A stretch of DNA of 10,926 nt, from NCBI GenBank assembly GCA_964455095.1, contig CAYVUV010000192.1:1-10926 (forward strand), in the 5' to 3' direction. Below the pieces are notes generated by a model that made no database searches, had not been told where the DNA came from, and was given only the letters and a program-made list of their open reading frames with translations. This DNA comes from CAYVUV01 sp964455095 (lineage in GTDB: Bacteria > Desulfobacterota > Binatia > HRBIN30 > CADEER01). Position numbers and translations under genes: made by a program. Shown one piece after another: positions 1 to 9,082 of this stretch (the first letter of the stretch is position 1; each line of letters opens with the position of its first letter).

Positions 1-168
1 CGCGCTGCTTTACCTGGTGTGGCGTCACCACTCGCGCCAAATCGCCCCTTCGGCGTCAGGGGAGGTTTACCGGATATGGGTATCGCTCACAGCGCCGAGC
101 GGGCTGTCCCCCCGAAAGGCATCTTTCTCAACGGGCTGCTAGGGTAGGGGCTCACGGGGAGTTGAGGG
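1..168. other. Left-edge region without a recognisable gene
   Basis: No gene can be supported here. Two forward frames are open from the left edge and close at TAG codons near 140-150. One of them could be the last residues of a gene lying outside the window, but neither translation resembles a family I know. I see no convincing -35/-10 pair and no terminator with a T-tract. The last bases hold the Shine-Dalgarno sequence of birA (GGGGAG at 156-161). Confidence 0.4.
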
Positions 169-1011
169 ATGCGGGCCAGCCGCGAGCGCTTGCTGCCGGA
201 GGAAATTGCGCGCCACCGCGACACCCGCTGGCTCGGCCAGGATCTGCGCTGCCTGGACGCGGTCGATTCGACCAACACCATCGCGCGCGAGCTCGCCCGA
301 CAGGGCGCCGCCGACGGCACCGCGGTCACGGCTGAATCGCAGAGCGCCGGCCGTGGGCGTCTCGGCCGTAGCTGGGTCTCACCGCCGTCGCTCAACCTTT
401 ATCTGTCGGTCGTGCTGCGCGCCGCGATTCCGATCGAGAGGCTGCCGCAGATCAGCCTGCTCGCCGGCGTCGCCGTGTGTGAGGCGGTCTCGGAGTGGAG
501 CCCGGCTGTGATCAAGTGGCCCAACGATGTGCTGATCGACGGGCGCAAGGTGGCCGGCATCCTGGCCGAGATGGACGGCCAGCAGTCGCCGGTCGTGGTG
601 CTGGGCATCGGCGTCAACCTCAACGCCGCGGCGGCGGACTTCCCCGACGATCTGCGCGACAAGGCGACGTCGCTGCGCATGGTGCTCGGCACGCCGGTCG
701 ACCGCGCCCGCTTCACCGGCCGCGTGCTCACGCACCTCGAGCGCCGCTACGAAGAGCTGCGCGACGGCGGCTTCGCGCCGATTGCCGCGGCGTGGCGCCG
801 GCACTCGGGCCTGATCGGCCGGGCGATCCGCGTGCAGGAACCGAACGGGCCGGTCGCCGGCGAGGTCATCGATCTCGACGACGACGGCGCGCTGCGGCTG
901 CGCCTGGCGTCAGGGGCGGAGCATCGGGTGATTGCCGGCGATGTGACGGTGATCGACGGGTACGCAAAGGCGCCGGACGCGCCACCGAGAAGGGATGTGC
1001 CCGCCGTCTGA
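169..1011 (+). CDS. birA: Biotin--[acetyl-CoA-carboxylase] ligase, without DNA-binding domain
   Basis: This cytoplasmic enzyme makes biotinyl-5'-AMP from biotin and ATP and transfers biotin to a lysine on the biotin carrier domain of acetyl-CoA carboxylase and related carboxylases. The 280-residue protein has the class II-synthetase-like catalytic domain first: DSTN at 33-36, the adenylate/biotin-binding loop GRGRLGRSW at 61-69, KWPND at 116-120 with the key lysine, and KVAGIL at 127-132. A small SH3-like C-terminal domain follows at about residues 225-273. Only about 25 residues precede the catalytic domain, so the winged-helix domain that lets E. coli BirA repress the bio operon is absent; it should be a ligase only. 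The ATG is supported by GGGGAG at 156-161, seven bases upstream. It lies 18 bases before coaX, a pairing common in bacteria, and probably starts the operon. Confidence 0.93.
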   Translation: MRASRERLLPEEIARHRDTRWLGQDLRCLDAVDSTNTIARELARQGAADGTAVTAESQSAGRGRLGRSWVSPPSLNLYLSVVLRAAIPIERLPQISLLAGVAVCEAVSEWSPAVIKWPNDVLIDGRKVAGILAEMDGQQSPVVVLGIGVNLNAAAADFPDDLRDKATSLRMVLGTPVDRARFTGRVLTHLERRYEELRDGGFAPIAAAWRRHSGLIGRAIRVQEPNGPVAGEVIDLDDDGALRLRLASGAEHRVIAGDVTVIDGYAKAPDAPPRRDVPAV

Positions 1012-1029
1012 GCGGCCACTGGGAGCGAT

Positions 1030-1800
1030 ATGAAGTTGTTGGCGATCGATGTCGGAAACACCCACACCGTGCTCGGTGTGTACGAAGGGACGCAGCTGTT
1101 GCAGCACTGGCGCATCCAGACGGCGGCGGAGCGCACGGCGGACGAGTACGGCGTGCTGGTGCGCAGCCTGCTGAGCGGTCCCGAGGCGGCCAACTTGAGT
1201 CGCGCCGCGCTGGCCTGCGTCGTGCCGACGATGACCGGCACGATGGTCGAGTTGTGCCGCAAGCACTTGAACGTCGAGCTGCTCGTCGTCGGCCCCGGCA
1301 TTCGCACCGGCATGCCGATTCTGTACGACAAGCCACAGGAGGTCGGCGCCGACCGCATCGTCAACGCCATCGCCGCCTACGAGCGCACGCGCGACACCAC
1401 CATCGTCGTCGACTTCGGCACCACGACGGTGTTCGACTACATCTCGCAGAAGGGCGAGTACGTCGGCGGCGTCATCTGCCCCGGGCTCGGCATCTCGAGC
1501 CAGGCGCTGTTCGAGCGCGCGGCCAAGCTCTACCCCGTCGAGCTGGCGCGGCCGAAGCAGGTCGTCGGGCGCAACACCATCGCCGCCATGCAGTCGGGCC
1601 TGGTGTTCGGTCACGTCGCGCTGGTCGACGGCATCGTCGACCGCATCCAGCGCGAGAACAAGGTCAAGGCGCGCGTCATCGCAACCGGGGGGCTGGCCAA
1701 CCTGCTGGCGCCCGAGTCGAGCACGATCGAGGAGGTCGACGAGTTCCTCACGCTCGAAGGCCTGCGGCTGATCAGCGAGCGCAATGTGGAAGAGCTCTGA
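1030..1800 (+). CDS. coaX: Type III pantothenate kinase
   Basis: CoaX phosphorylates pantothenate to 4'-phosphopantothenate, the first committed step of coenzyme A synthesis. It belongs to the acetate/sugar kinase-Hsc70-actin fold, is unrelated to CoaA, and the family is not inhibited by CoA. The 256-residue length is normal. Visible motifs are the phosphate loop DVGNT at 7-11, the pantothenate-binding and catalytic GADR at 106-109, the second phosphate motif DFGTTT at 128-133 (the family often has DFGTAT), GRNT at 180-183, and the adenosine-side ATGG at 218-221. The ATG follows GGGAG at 1021-1025. It sits 18 bases after birA and 88 bases before the EF-G paralogue on the same strand, consistent with one operon. 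No truncation or missing key residue is seen. Confidence 0.95.
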   Translation: MKLLAIDVGNTHTVLGVYEGTQLLQHWRIQTAAERTADEYGVLVRSLLSGPEAANLSRAALACVVPTMTGTMVELCRKHLNVELLVVGPGIRTGMPILYDKPQEVGADRIVNAIAAYERTRDTTIVVDFGTTTVFDYISQKGEYVGGVICPGLGISSQALFERAAKLYPVELARPKQVVGRNTIAAMQSGLVFGHVALVDGIVDRIQRENKVKARVIATGGLANLLAPESSTIEEVDEFLTLEGLRLISERNVEEL

Positions 1801-1888
1801 GAGGGACGGAGAAGCACGGGACACCATCGGCACAGTCGAATGATCACGGACCGGAGATCCGAGACCGGAGAGCACGTGGAGGGATCGT

Positions 1889-3978
<2,090 letters not shown>

Positions 3979-3979
<1 letters not shown>

Positions 3980-4527
3980 TGAAGGACGAGGAAGAGGATG
4001 TCACGGCGATTGCCACGGCCGTCGAGGAGGGGCGCGACAAGTTCGTCGTGCCGGAGGAGCTCGTCGAGGAGCGCCCGGTCGAGGCCCCGCCGCCGCTGGC
4101 GAAGAACCTGCAAGCGTTGATTGGCGACATGAAGGTCGGCGAGCGGCTGAAGCTGGCGCTCAACGGCAACCGCGACGCGCGCCAGATCCTCATCCGCGAC
4201 GGCAACCGCATGGTGCAGCGCTTCGTGCTGAAGAATCCCCGCGTCACCGAGGAAGAGATCATCGGGGTGGCCAAGAACCGCAGCGCCGAACGCGAGCTGC
4301 TCGAGATGATCGGCAAGCGGAAGGAGTGGTTGTCCAACTACCAGGTGCGCCTGGCGCTGGTGACCAATCCCAAGACGCCGTTGGGTCTCGCCGTGCGCTA
4401 CGTGCCCAGCTTGTTCCCGCGCGATCTGCGCCTGCTGGCGAAGAGCCGCAACGTGGCCTCGGCTGTCAACGCGCTGGCCAAGCGGTTGATCCTGGAACGC
4501 GGCGGCCAGCGCAGCGGCCCGATTTGA
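3979..4527 (+). CDS. Conserved hypothetical protein with LRV-like helical repeats
   Basis: I do not recognise a named family. The 182-residue product is soluble, has no signal peptide or membrane segment, and begins with an acidic, Pro-containing tail (about residues 1-40) that looks disordered. The rest appears all-helical, with three similar units: KNPRVTEEEIIGVAKN (85-100), TNPKTPLGLAVRYVPS (129-144) and KSRNVASAVNALAKRL (155-170). The N-P-x-T/V-P/T pattern followed by a Leu/Val-rich helix recalls leucine-rich-repeat-variant or HEAT/armadillo-like units, which usually bind protein partners. I chose the ATG at 3979, which shares its A with the EF-G stop (TGATG), over the TTG one codon earlier. 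This 1-base overlap implies translational coupling to fusA2. A function linked to the EF-G paralogue or to the following Hint-like protein is possible but unproven. Confidence 0.8.
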
Positions 4528-4557
4528 GACGGCGACACGGTACGACGGGGTGGTGGA

Positions 4558-5040
4558 ATGAGTGAGTCGGTTTGCGCGGTGGCGGCGGACACCAAGCTGG
4601 AGACGCCCGAAGGGCCGCTGACGATGCGCACGGTGGCGACGACGCCGTGCTCGGTGATGACGCGCACGGATGCCGGTCCGACGCGCTTCCACATGACGAA
4701 GGCGGCCAACAAGATCGCCGAGGCGCAGCCGGTGCTGCGTATCGCGCTCGCCAACGGCCGCTCGTTTCGCGTCGGGGCGGCGCAGGTGCTGCTCAAGGGC
4801 GGCGGCGGCGAAGTGCGCGCCGGTGATCTGCAGGTCGGCGACGAGCTCGCCTGCGTGTTCGATTTCCCGGTCGGCTACAGGTATCGTACCGACGACGGGC
4901 GCGAGGTCACCGCGCGCGGGACGGTGGTAGTGGCCGCCGTCGGTCCGGCGGGCGAAGCGGACCTCTACAGCTTCCGCGTCAACCAGACCGGGCGCTTCGT
5001 GTTCAGCGCAGGCGTGCTCGGCAAGGCCGAGGGAAACTGA
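4558..5040 (+). CDS. Free-standing Hint (intein/Hedgehog)-like domain protein, probably not splicing-competent
   Basis: The 160-residue product reads as a mini-intein-like Hint fold with almost nothing on either side. Block A-like: Cys6 followed by AVAADTKLETPEGP (7-20), matching the C-x4-DT-x3-TPEG pattern of intein starts. Block B-like: NGRSFRVGAAQVLL (66-79) followed by EVRAGDLQVGDEL (85-97), the common 'AGDLKVGD' element; the usual TxxH is GAAQ (73-76), so the catalytic His is a Gln. Block F-like: DLYSFRVNQTGRFVFSAGVL (135-154). The terminal His-Asn expected next is Gly-Lys, although the last residue of the protein is Asn160. There are only five residues before Cys6 and no extein, so protein splicing is not supported. 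It starts 30 bases after the LRV-like gene, with a GGTGGTGGA stretch before the ATG. Its role is unknown; assignment rests on motif pattern alone. Confidence 0.75.
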   Translation: MSESVCAVAADTKLETPEGPLTMRTVATTPCSVMTRTDAGPTRFHMTKAANKIAEAQPVLRIALANGRSFRVGAAQVLLKGGGGEVRAGDLQVGDELACVFDFPVGYRYRTDDGREVTARGTVVVAAVGPAGEADLYSFRVNQTGRFVFSAGVLGKAEGN

Positions 5041-5045
5041 CCGCG

Positions 5046-5066
5046 CTGCCCCTCAGCTCGGGGCAG
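5046..5066. terminator. Hairpin between convergent genes, possible bidirectional terminator
   Basis: CTGCCCC (5046-5052) and GGGGCAG (5060-5066) form a perfect 7-bp stem with a 7-base loop. It lies between the stop of the Hint-like gene (5040) and the convergent lipoprotein gene, whose TGA stop lies in the loop. There is no T-tract on either side, so intrinsic termination is uncertain. Confidence 0.35.
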
Positions 5067-5577
5067 GCGTGGGGGTGGGCGCCGGCTCGCCGCCCTCGGC
5101 GTGCGTGACCTCGATCGAGCCGACCTGCATCTGCCCGCCGACGATGTCGAGCTGAACGTCGCCAACCACTGCGCGGTCTCCCTCGACGAGATTGCCGAGC
5201 CGGGGGTCGGTCAGAATGGCGATGGGATCGCCGGGATCGATGACACCGTCGTTGGCCTTGTCGGCGAGGAAGATCAGCACGATTCCCCCCGCCGGCAGGC
5301 CGGTGAGCTCAAAGCGCCCGTCGGCGCCAATCTCGTCGACACTGAGGGATTCAGTGTGCCGCCCCCCCGCTTCGTCCGTCGTCGCAAGGACGGCGAAGAC
5401 CAGCACCGAGCCATCCCGTGCGGCGCTGGTTACGTTGCCCGTTACCTCGACTCCCGCGCGCGGGGCGATGGCTACCGAGGCTCCTGTCCCCAACCGCGCC
5501 TTGGACCCGCCGTCGCCGCACGCCGCGACGAGGCTGATTCCACAGAGCAGGCTGATACTTATCGGTGCAAGTCTCAT
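5053..5577 (-). CDS. Small lipoprotein with beta-sandwich-like domain and Ca-loop-like motif
   Basis: The 174-residue product is exported and lipid-anchored: an N-terminal Arg, a hydrophobic core, then lipobox LVAAC (16-20) with Cys20 as the modified residue. The mature part (about 42-158) alternates hydrophobic and polar residues, with VEVTGNVT near the start and GRFELTGLPAG at 87-97, as in carboxypeptidase-regulatory-like or other Ig-like beta-sandwich domains. Residues 106-117 (DKANDGVIDPGD) resemble an EF-hand or dockerin calcium loop with Asp at positions 1, 5, 9 and 12, although position 3 is Ala. The tail PAPTPTPAPS is a Pro/Thr-rich end. The gene converges on the Hint-like gene with 12 bases between the stops, and diverges from icd. 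No Shine-Dalgarno precedes the ATG (see the promoter entry). No specific function can be named. Confidence 0.8.
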   Translation of the reverse strand: MRLAPISISLLCGISLVAACGDGGSKARLGTGASVAIAPRAGVEVTGNVTSAARDGSVLVFAVLATTDEAGGRHTESLSVDEIGADGRFELTGLPAGGIVLIFLADKANDGVIDPGDPIAILTDPRLGNLVEGDRAVVGDVQLDIVGGQMQVGSIEVTHAEGGEPAPTPTPAPS

Positions 5578-5613
5578 CGGTATTTACATAGCCGTCGCGC
5601 CGGGGTGGTTCAA
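5578..5613 (-). promoter_or_regulatory. Candidate sigma70-type promoter, possibly leaderless, for the lipoprotein gene
   Basis: Read on the minus strand, TTGAAC (5613-5608) and TATGTA (5590-5585) are separated by exactly 17 bases. The second hexamer is only 7 bases from the ATG at 5577, so transcription would begin at or beside the start codon. The absence of any Shine-Dalgarno in the gap fits a leaderless mRNA. The hexamers match consensus at 4 of 6 and 3 of 6 positions, so this is suggestive only. Confidence 0.35.
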
Positions 5614-5649
5614 CTCGGAATCAGGACAGTTCCTCCGCACCACCTACAC

Positions 5650-5662
5650 ATTGGGGCCCAAT
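5650..5662. promoter_or_regulatory. Short palindrome in the divergent lipoprotein-icd intergenic region
   Basis: ATTGGG (5650-5655) and CCCAAT (5657-5662) form 6-bp arms around one central base. The site lies in the 194-base divergent intergenic region, where an operator for icd would be expected. No known regulator consensus is matched with certainty. A weak candidate icd promoter (TTGCGC at 5662-5667, ATTTAC at 5684-5689) lies just downstream. Confidence 0.2.
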
Positions 5663-5771
5663 TGCGCTATCTCCGACCGGGCGATTTACCCGGCGGCAGG
5701 AGCCGTCACGGGGCTGGCCCCTGGCGCAGCCACTGGGGCGGCGACGACGAAGTTCTTGGGAGGGATGTGCG

Positions 5772-7160
5772 ATGGCAGAGACAACAAAGGCGCCGAACGG
5801 ACAACCGATCCGCGTCGCGGGCAGCGGTTTGCAGGTGCCGGATAACCCGATCCTGCCGTTCATCGAAGGCGACGGGACCGGTCCGGACATCTGGCGAGCC
5901 TCGCAGCGCGTGTTCGACGCCGCGGTCGAGAAGGCCTACGGCGGCAAACGCCGGGTGGCGTGGCTGGAGGTGCTGGCGGGTGAAAAGGCCTTCAACCAGA
6001 CCGGCAATTGGCTCCCTGACGAGACCGTCGAGGCGTTCAAGACGTATCTGGTCGGTATCAAGGGCCCGCTGACGACGCCCATCGGCGGCGGCATCCGGTC
6101 GCTCAACGTGGCGCTGCGCCAGCTGCTCGACCTCTATGTCTGCCTGCGGCCGGTGCGCTACTTCACCGGCGTGCCCAGCCCGGTGCGCCGCCCGGAAGAC
6201 ATCGACGCCGTCATCTTTCGCGAAAACACCGAGGATATCTACGCCGGCATCGAGTGGTCGGCCGGCAGCCCCGAGGCCCAGAAGGTCATCAAGTTCCTCC
6301 AGCAAGAGATGGGCGTGAAGAAGATCCGCTTCCCGAACACCAGCGGCATCGGCATCAAGCCCGTGTCGCAGGAAGGGACCGAGCGCCTGATGCGCGCCGC
6401 CGTCGAGTACGCCCTGCGCTACAAGCGCCGCAGCGTCACGCTGGTACACAAGGGCAACATCATGAAGTTCACCGAAGGGGCGTTCCGCGACTGGGGCTAC
6501 GGCCTGGCCAAGCGCGAGTTCCGCGCCCAGACCGTGACCGAGCGCGAGAGCTGGATCCTCGGCAACAAGGAAAGCAAGCCGAATATCTCGGTCGAGGAGA
6601 ACGCGCGCGGTATCGACCCCGGCTACGACCTGATGGTCCCGGCCCAACAGGCGGCCGTCCGCGCCGAGGTGGAAGAGGCCTTGGCCCTGTAGCCGACGCA
6701 CGGCGACGGCAAGTGGAAGCAGAAGCTGCTCATCCGCGATTCCATCGCCGACATCACGCTGCAACAGATTCTCACCCGGCCGCGCGAGTTCGACGTGCTC
6801 GCGACACCGAACCTCAACGGCGACTACATCTCGGACGCCCTGGCGGCGCAGGTCGGCGGCATCGGCATCGCGCCCGGCGGCAACATCAACTACGTCTCCG
6901 GTCATGCCATCTTCGAGGCCACGCACGGCACGGCGCCGAAGTACGCCAACCTCGACAAGGTCAACCCGGGTTCGGTCATCCTCTCGGGCGAGCTGATGTT
7001 TCGCCACCTCGGCTGGGACGAAGTCTCGGACTTGATCATCAAGGGCATGGACGGCGCGATCGGCGCCAAGACGGTGACCTACGATTTCCACCGCTTGATG
7101 GAAGGGGCCACGCTGCTCAAGTGCTCCGAGTTCGGCGACGCGATCATCAAGCACATGTGA
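5772..7160 (+). CDS. icd: NADP-dependent isocitrate dehydrogenase, reading frame interrupted by an in-frame TAG
   Basis: Isocitrate dehydrogenase oxidatively decarboxylates isocitrate to 2-oxoglutarate in the TCA cycle. The frame spans 462 codons before the TGA at 7158-7160, but codon 307 (6690-6692) is TAG. Upstream: substrate-binding SLNVALR (110-116, the E. coli Ser113 motif), FRENTEDIYAG (149-159) and VHKGN (226-230). Downstream: metal-binding Asp327 in SIAD and Asp351/Asp355 in NGDYISDA, and HGTAPKY, whose Lys-Tyr pair is the NADP-specificity signature. A product ending at TAG would be 306 residues and lack the metal and cofactor residues. No reinitiation site recovers Asp327. The protein is longer than E. 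coli Icd (416) because of an insert around 256-312, seen in some relatives; those have, as I recall, Trp-Pro-Thr-His where this has stop-Pro-Thr-His. The ATG follows GGGAGGGA (5758-5765). Either a real mutation, a base error, or amber read-through. Confidence 0.88.
6690..6692 (+). other. In-frame amber codon inside icd
   Basis: TAG lies in the frame that is otherwise conserved on both sides: VEEALAL before it, PTHGDGKWKQ directly after it. One G-to-A change from TGG (Trp) explains it. All nine normal gene stops in the window are TGA, so this is the only TAG in a coding frame. The sequence alone cannot tell a sequencing error from a new mutation, a suppressor tRNA or pyrrolysine use. Confidence 0.85.
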
Positions 7161-7182
7161 GACGCGATCCGGTGACCGGTAA

Positions 7183-7215
7183 ACCGGGTCGCGGCTGAAC
7201 CCAGCGTGACCCGGT
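7183..7215 (+). terminator. Strong hairpin between icd and etf, candidate terminator or attenuator
   Basis: Bases 7183-7193 pair with 7205-7215 over 11 positions (ten Watson-Crick, one G-U) around an 11-base loop; the outer eight, ACCGGGTC and GACCCGGT, are perfect. It starts 23 bases after the icd stop and ends 31 bases before the etf ATG. Only a mixed C/T stretch (CCTTTCCTC near 7221-7230) follows, so the terminator is not classic. It could separate icd from etf expression or protect the icd mRNA end. Confidence 0.5.
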
Positions 7216-7246
7216 GCGTCGCCTTTCCTCGTCGCGAGCTTCGCTC

Positions 7247-9082
7247 ATGCGCATTGCCGTGTGCATCAAGCAGGTGCCGGTCGTCTCGGCGCTGCAGTTC
7301 GATCCGCAGACCAAGACCATCAAGCGCGATGGCGTGCGGACGGAGGTCAGTCCGTTCGACATCCGCGCCCTGCTCAAAGCCGTTGCCCTGCGCGAGGAAC
7401 ACGGCGGCGAGGTGGTGGTCTTTACCATGGGGCCGCCGCAGGCGCGCGAGGCGCTGCTCGAGTGCCTGGCGCTGGGCGGCGATCGCGGCGTGCACTTGTG
7501 CGATCGCGCTTTCGGCGGCTCCGACACGTTGGCCACCGCGCAGGCGCTGGCCGCGGCGCTGCGGCGCCAGCCCTTCGATGTCATTCTCTGCGGGCGCAAC
7601 AGCGTCGACGCCGAGACCGGACAGGTCGGTCCGGAGGTGGCGGAGCTGCTCGACATCGCGCAGATCACCGGCGCCCGCTCGCTGGTGGTGGACACGGCGC
7701 GCCAGCGCGTGACTGCCGAGCGCGAGACCGATGCCGGCATCGAAACGGTCGAGGCGGCTATGCCGGTGCTGGTCACGGCGGGTGAGGACCTTGCCCCCGA
7801 GCGCTTCGTGTCGAAGGCCGAGCGCGCCGCGGCGGCCGAAAAACCGATCGAGGAGCTGAGTGTCGCGGCGCTCGGCATCGCGCCCGAACTGATCGGGGCG
7901 GCGGGATCGCCGACCTGGGTGCTCGGACTCGAGGAGGTCGCGCTCAACCGGCGCGGGCAGATGATCGCGGCCGAGAACCTTGAGGCGGCCGTCGACGAGC
8001 TGGTCGAGCACCTGATGGCATACGGACTGTTCGGCAGCTGGGCTGAGGACGCGCCGCGCGCCGCGCAAACCGAGGTGTCGGTGGCGCCGCGCGAAGGGGA
8101 GCGCGACGTCCTGGTGGTGGCCGAGCTGGCCGGCGGCGCACTGCGGCCGGTGACCTTGGAGCTGCTGGCGAAGGCGTGCGAGCTGGCGGCGCGTCTCGGC
8201 GGCTCGGTGTCGTGCCTGCTGGCCGGCGCGCAGGCGAGCCGTCTGGCCGCGAGTGCCATCGCACACGGCGCGCAGCGGGTGTTGGTCGCCGACGATGCCG
8301 CCGTGAGCGAGACGACCGAACCGTGTGCGGCATTGCTGTGTGACGTGGTTCGCGCCGAGCGCCCGGGCGTGGTGCTGCTGCCCTCGACGGCGTTTGGTCG
8401 CGATGTCGCCCCGCGCGTCGCGGCGCGCTTGCAGCTGGGGCTGACCGGCGATTGCGTCGATCTCACCGTCGACGACGCGGGCCGCTTGCTACAGCACAAG
8501 CCGGCGTTCGGCGGCAGCGTGGTGGCGTTGATCGCCTCGCGCACGCGGCCCGAGATGGCCACCGTGCGCGCGGGCATGCTGCCGCTGGGAGCGGCGCGGC
8601 CGGATCGGTCGGCGCCCGTGGTGGCGATCGCGGTGCCCGCGCTCGCCAGTCGCGTGCGCGTCGTGTCGCGCCAGCTATCGGCCGAGGCCGCAGTCGAGCT
8701 CGACGAGGCGGAGGTGGTCGTAGGGGTCGGCAAGGGCATCGGCGGAGCGGAGCAGTTGCCGGGTCTCGCGGCGCTCGCGAAAGTTCTGGGTGGGGCGCTG
8801 TGCACGACGCGCGATGTCACCGACGCCGGCTGGCTGCCCAAGCAGCTCCAGGTCGGAATCACGGGCCGCGCCATCGCCCCGAAGCTCTACGTGGCGATCG
8901 CGGTGCGCGGCGCGTTCGAGCACACCGTCGGCATCCGGCGCGCCGGGCTGGTCGTGGCGATCAACAAGAGCCCGAAGGCGCCGATCTTCAAGGTCGCCGA
9001 CTACGGCCTCGCAGCCGATTTCGCGCTCGTTGTACCGCTGCTCACCGAGCGCCTGCGGGCGGCTAAAGCGGCGCGGCGCTGA
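7247..9082 (+). CDS. Electron transfer flavoprotein, beta and alpha subunits fused in one chain
   Basis: ETF passes electrons from flavin dehydrogenases (for example acyl-CoA dehydrogenases) to a membrane quinone oxidoreductase or another acceptor. Normally EtfB and EtfA are separate; here both lie in one 611-residue open frame. EtfB part, about 1-262: MRIAVCIKQVP at the start, SPFDIRALLKAVALREE (35-51), and the nucleotide-binding stretch GRNSVDAETGQVGP (116-129). A linker rich in Ala, Pro and charged residues spans about 265-286. EtfA part, about 287-611: DVLVVAEL, TAFGRDVAPRVAARL (381-395), RPEMATVRAGM (434-444), then the FAD domain with GKGIGG (495-500), Arg522, QVGITG (535-540), GAFEH (555-559) and VAINKSPKAPIFKVADYGL (570-588). 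I chose the ATG at 7247 because conserved sequence begins there; a GTG at 7214 would add 11 unrelated residues. No clear Shine-Dalgarno exists; a GAGC-TTC-GCTC hairpin abuts the ATG. Confidence 0.92.
   Translation: MRIAVCIKQVPVVSALQFDPQTKTIKRDGVRTEVSPFDIRALLKAVALREEHGGEVVVFTMGPPQAREALLECLALGGDRGVHLCDRAFGGSDTLATAQALAAALRRQPFDVILCGRNSVDAETGQVGPEVAELLDIAQITGARSLVVDTARQRVTAERETDAGIETVEAAMPVLVTAGEDLAPERFVSKAERAAAAEKPIEELSVAALGIAPELIGAAGSPTWVLGLEEVALNRRGQMIAAENLEAAVDELVEHLMAYGLFGSWAEDAPRAAQTEVSVAPREGERDVLVVAELAGGALRPVTLELLAKACELAARLGGSVSCLLAGAQASRLAASAIAHGAQRVLVADDAAVSETTEPCAALLCDVVRAERPGVVLLPSTAFGRDVAPRVAARLQLGLTGDCVDLTVDDAGRLLQHKPAFGGSVVALIASRTRPEMATVRAGMLPLGAARPDRSAPVVAIAVPALASRVRVVSRQLSAEAAVELDEAEVVVGVGKGIGGAEQLPGLAALAKVLGGALCTTRDVTDAGWLPKQLQVGITGRAIAPKLYVAIAVRGAFEHTVGIRRAGLVVAINKSPKAPIFKVADYGLAADFALVVPLLTERLRAAKAARR

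Noticed and set aside
4558..5040. Active self-splicing intein
   Set aside because: There is no extein on either side, the block-B His is Gln and the C-terminal His-Asn is missing at the expected place. A Hint-like fold is kept, splicing is not claimed.
5710..5739. Alternative GGGGC/GCCCC hairpins in the icd leader, riboswitch-like
   Set aside because: Arms are 4-5 bp, occur easily by chance in GC-rich DNA, and match no known riboswitch.
5706..7154. Minus-strand open frame of 482 codons across icd
   Set aside because: Antisense shadow of icd; its Leu/Asp/Arg/Val-rich translation has no recognisable motif, and the sense frame carries clear Icd motifs.
6795..7160. Separate gene for the C-terminal part of Icd starting at GTG 6795
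   Set aside because: It would begin inside the domain and leave out Asp327 and the residues just after the TAG, which are also conserved. The single interrupted frame explains the data better.
7147..8874. Minus-strand open frame of 575 codons across the ETF gene
   Set aside because: It is antisense to a strongly conserved gene and its translation is low-complexity (Ser, Ala, Arg, Thr), as expected from codon bias in GC-rich DNA.
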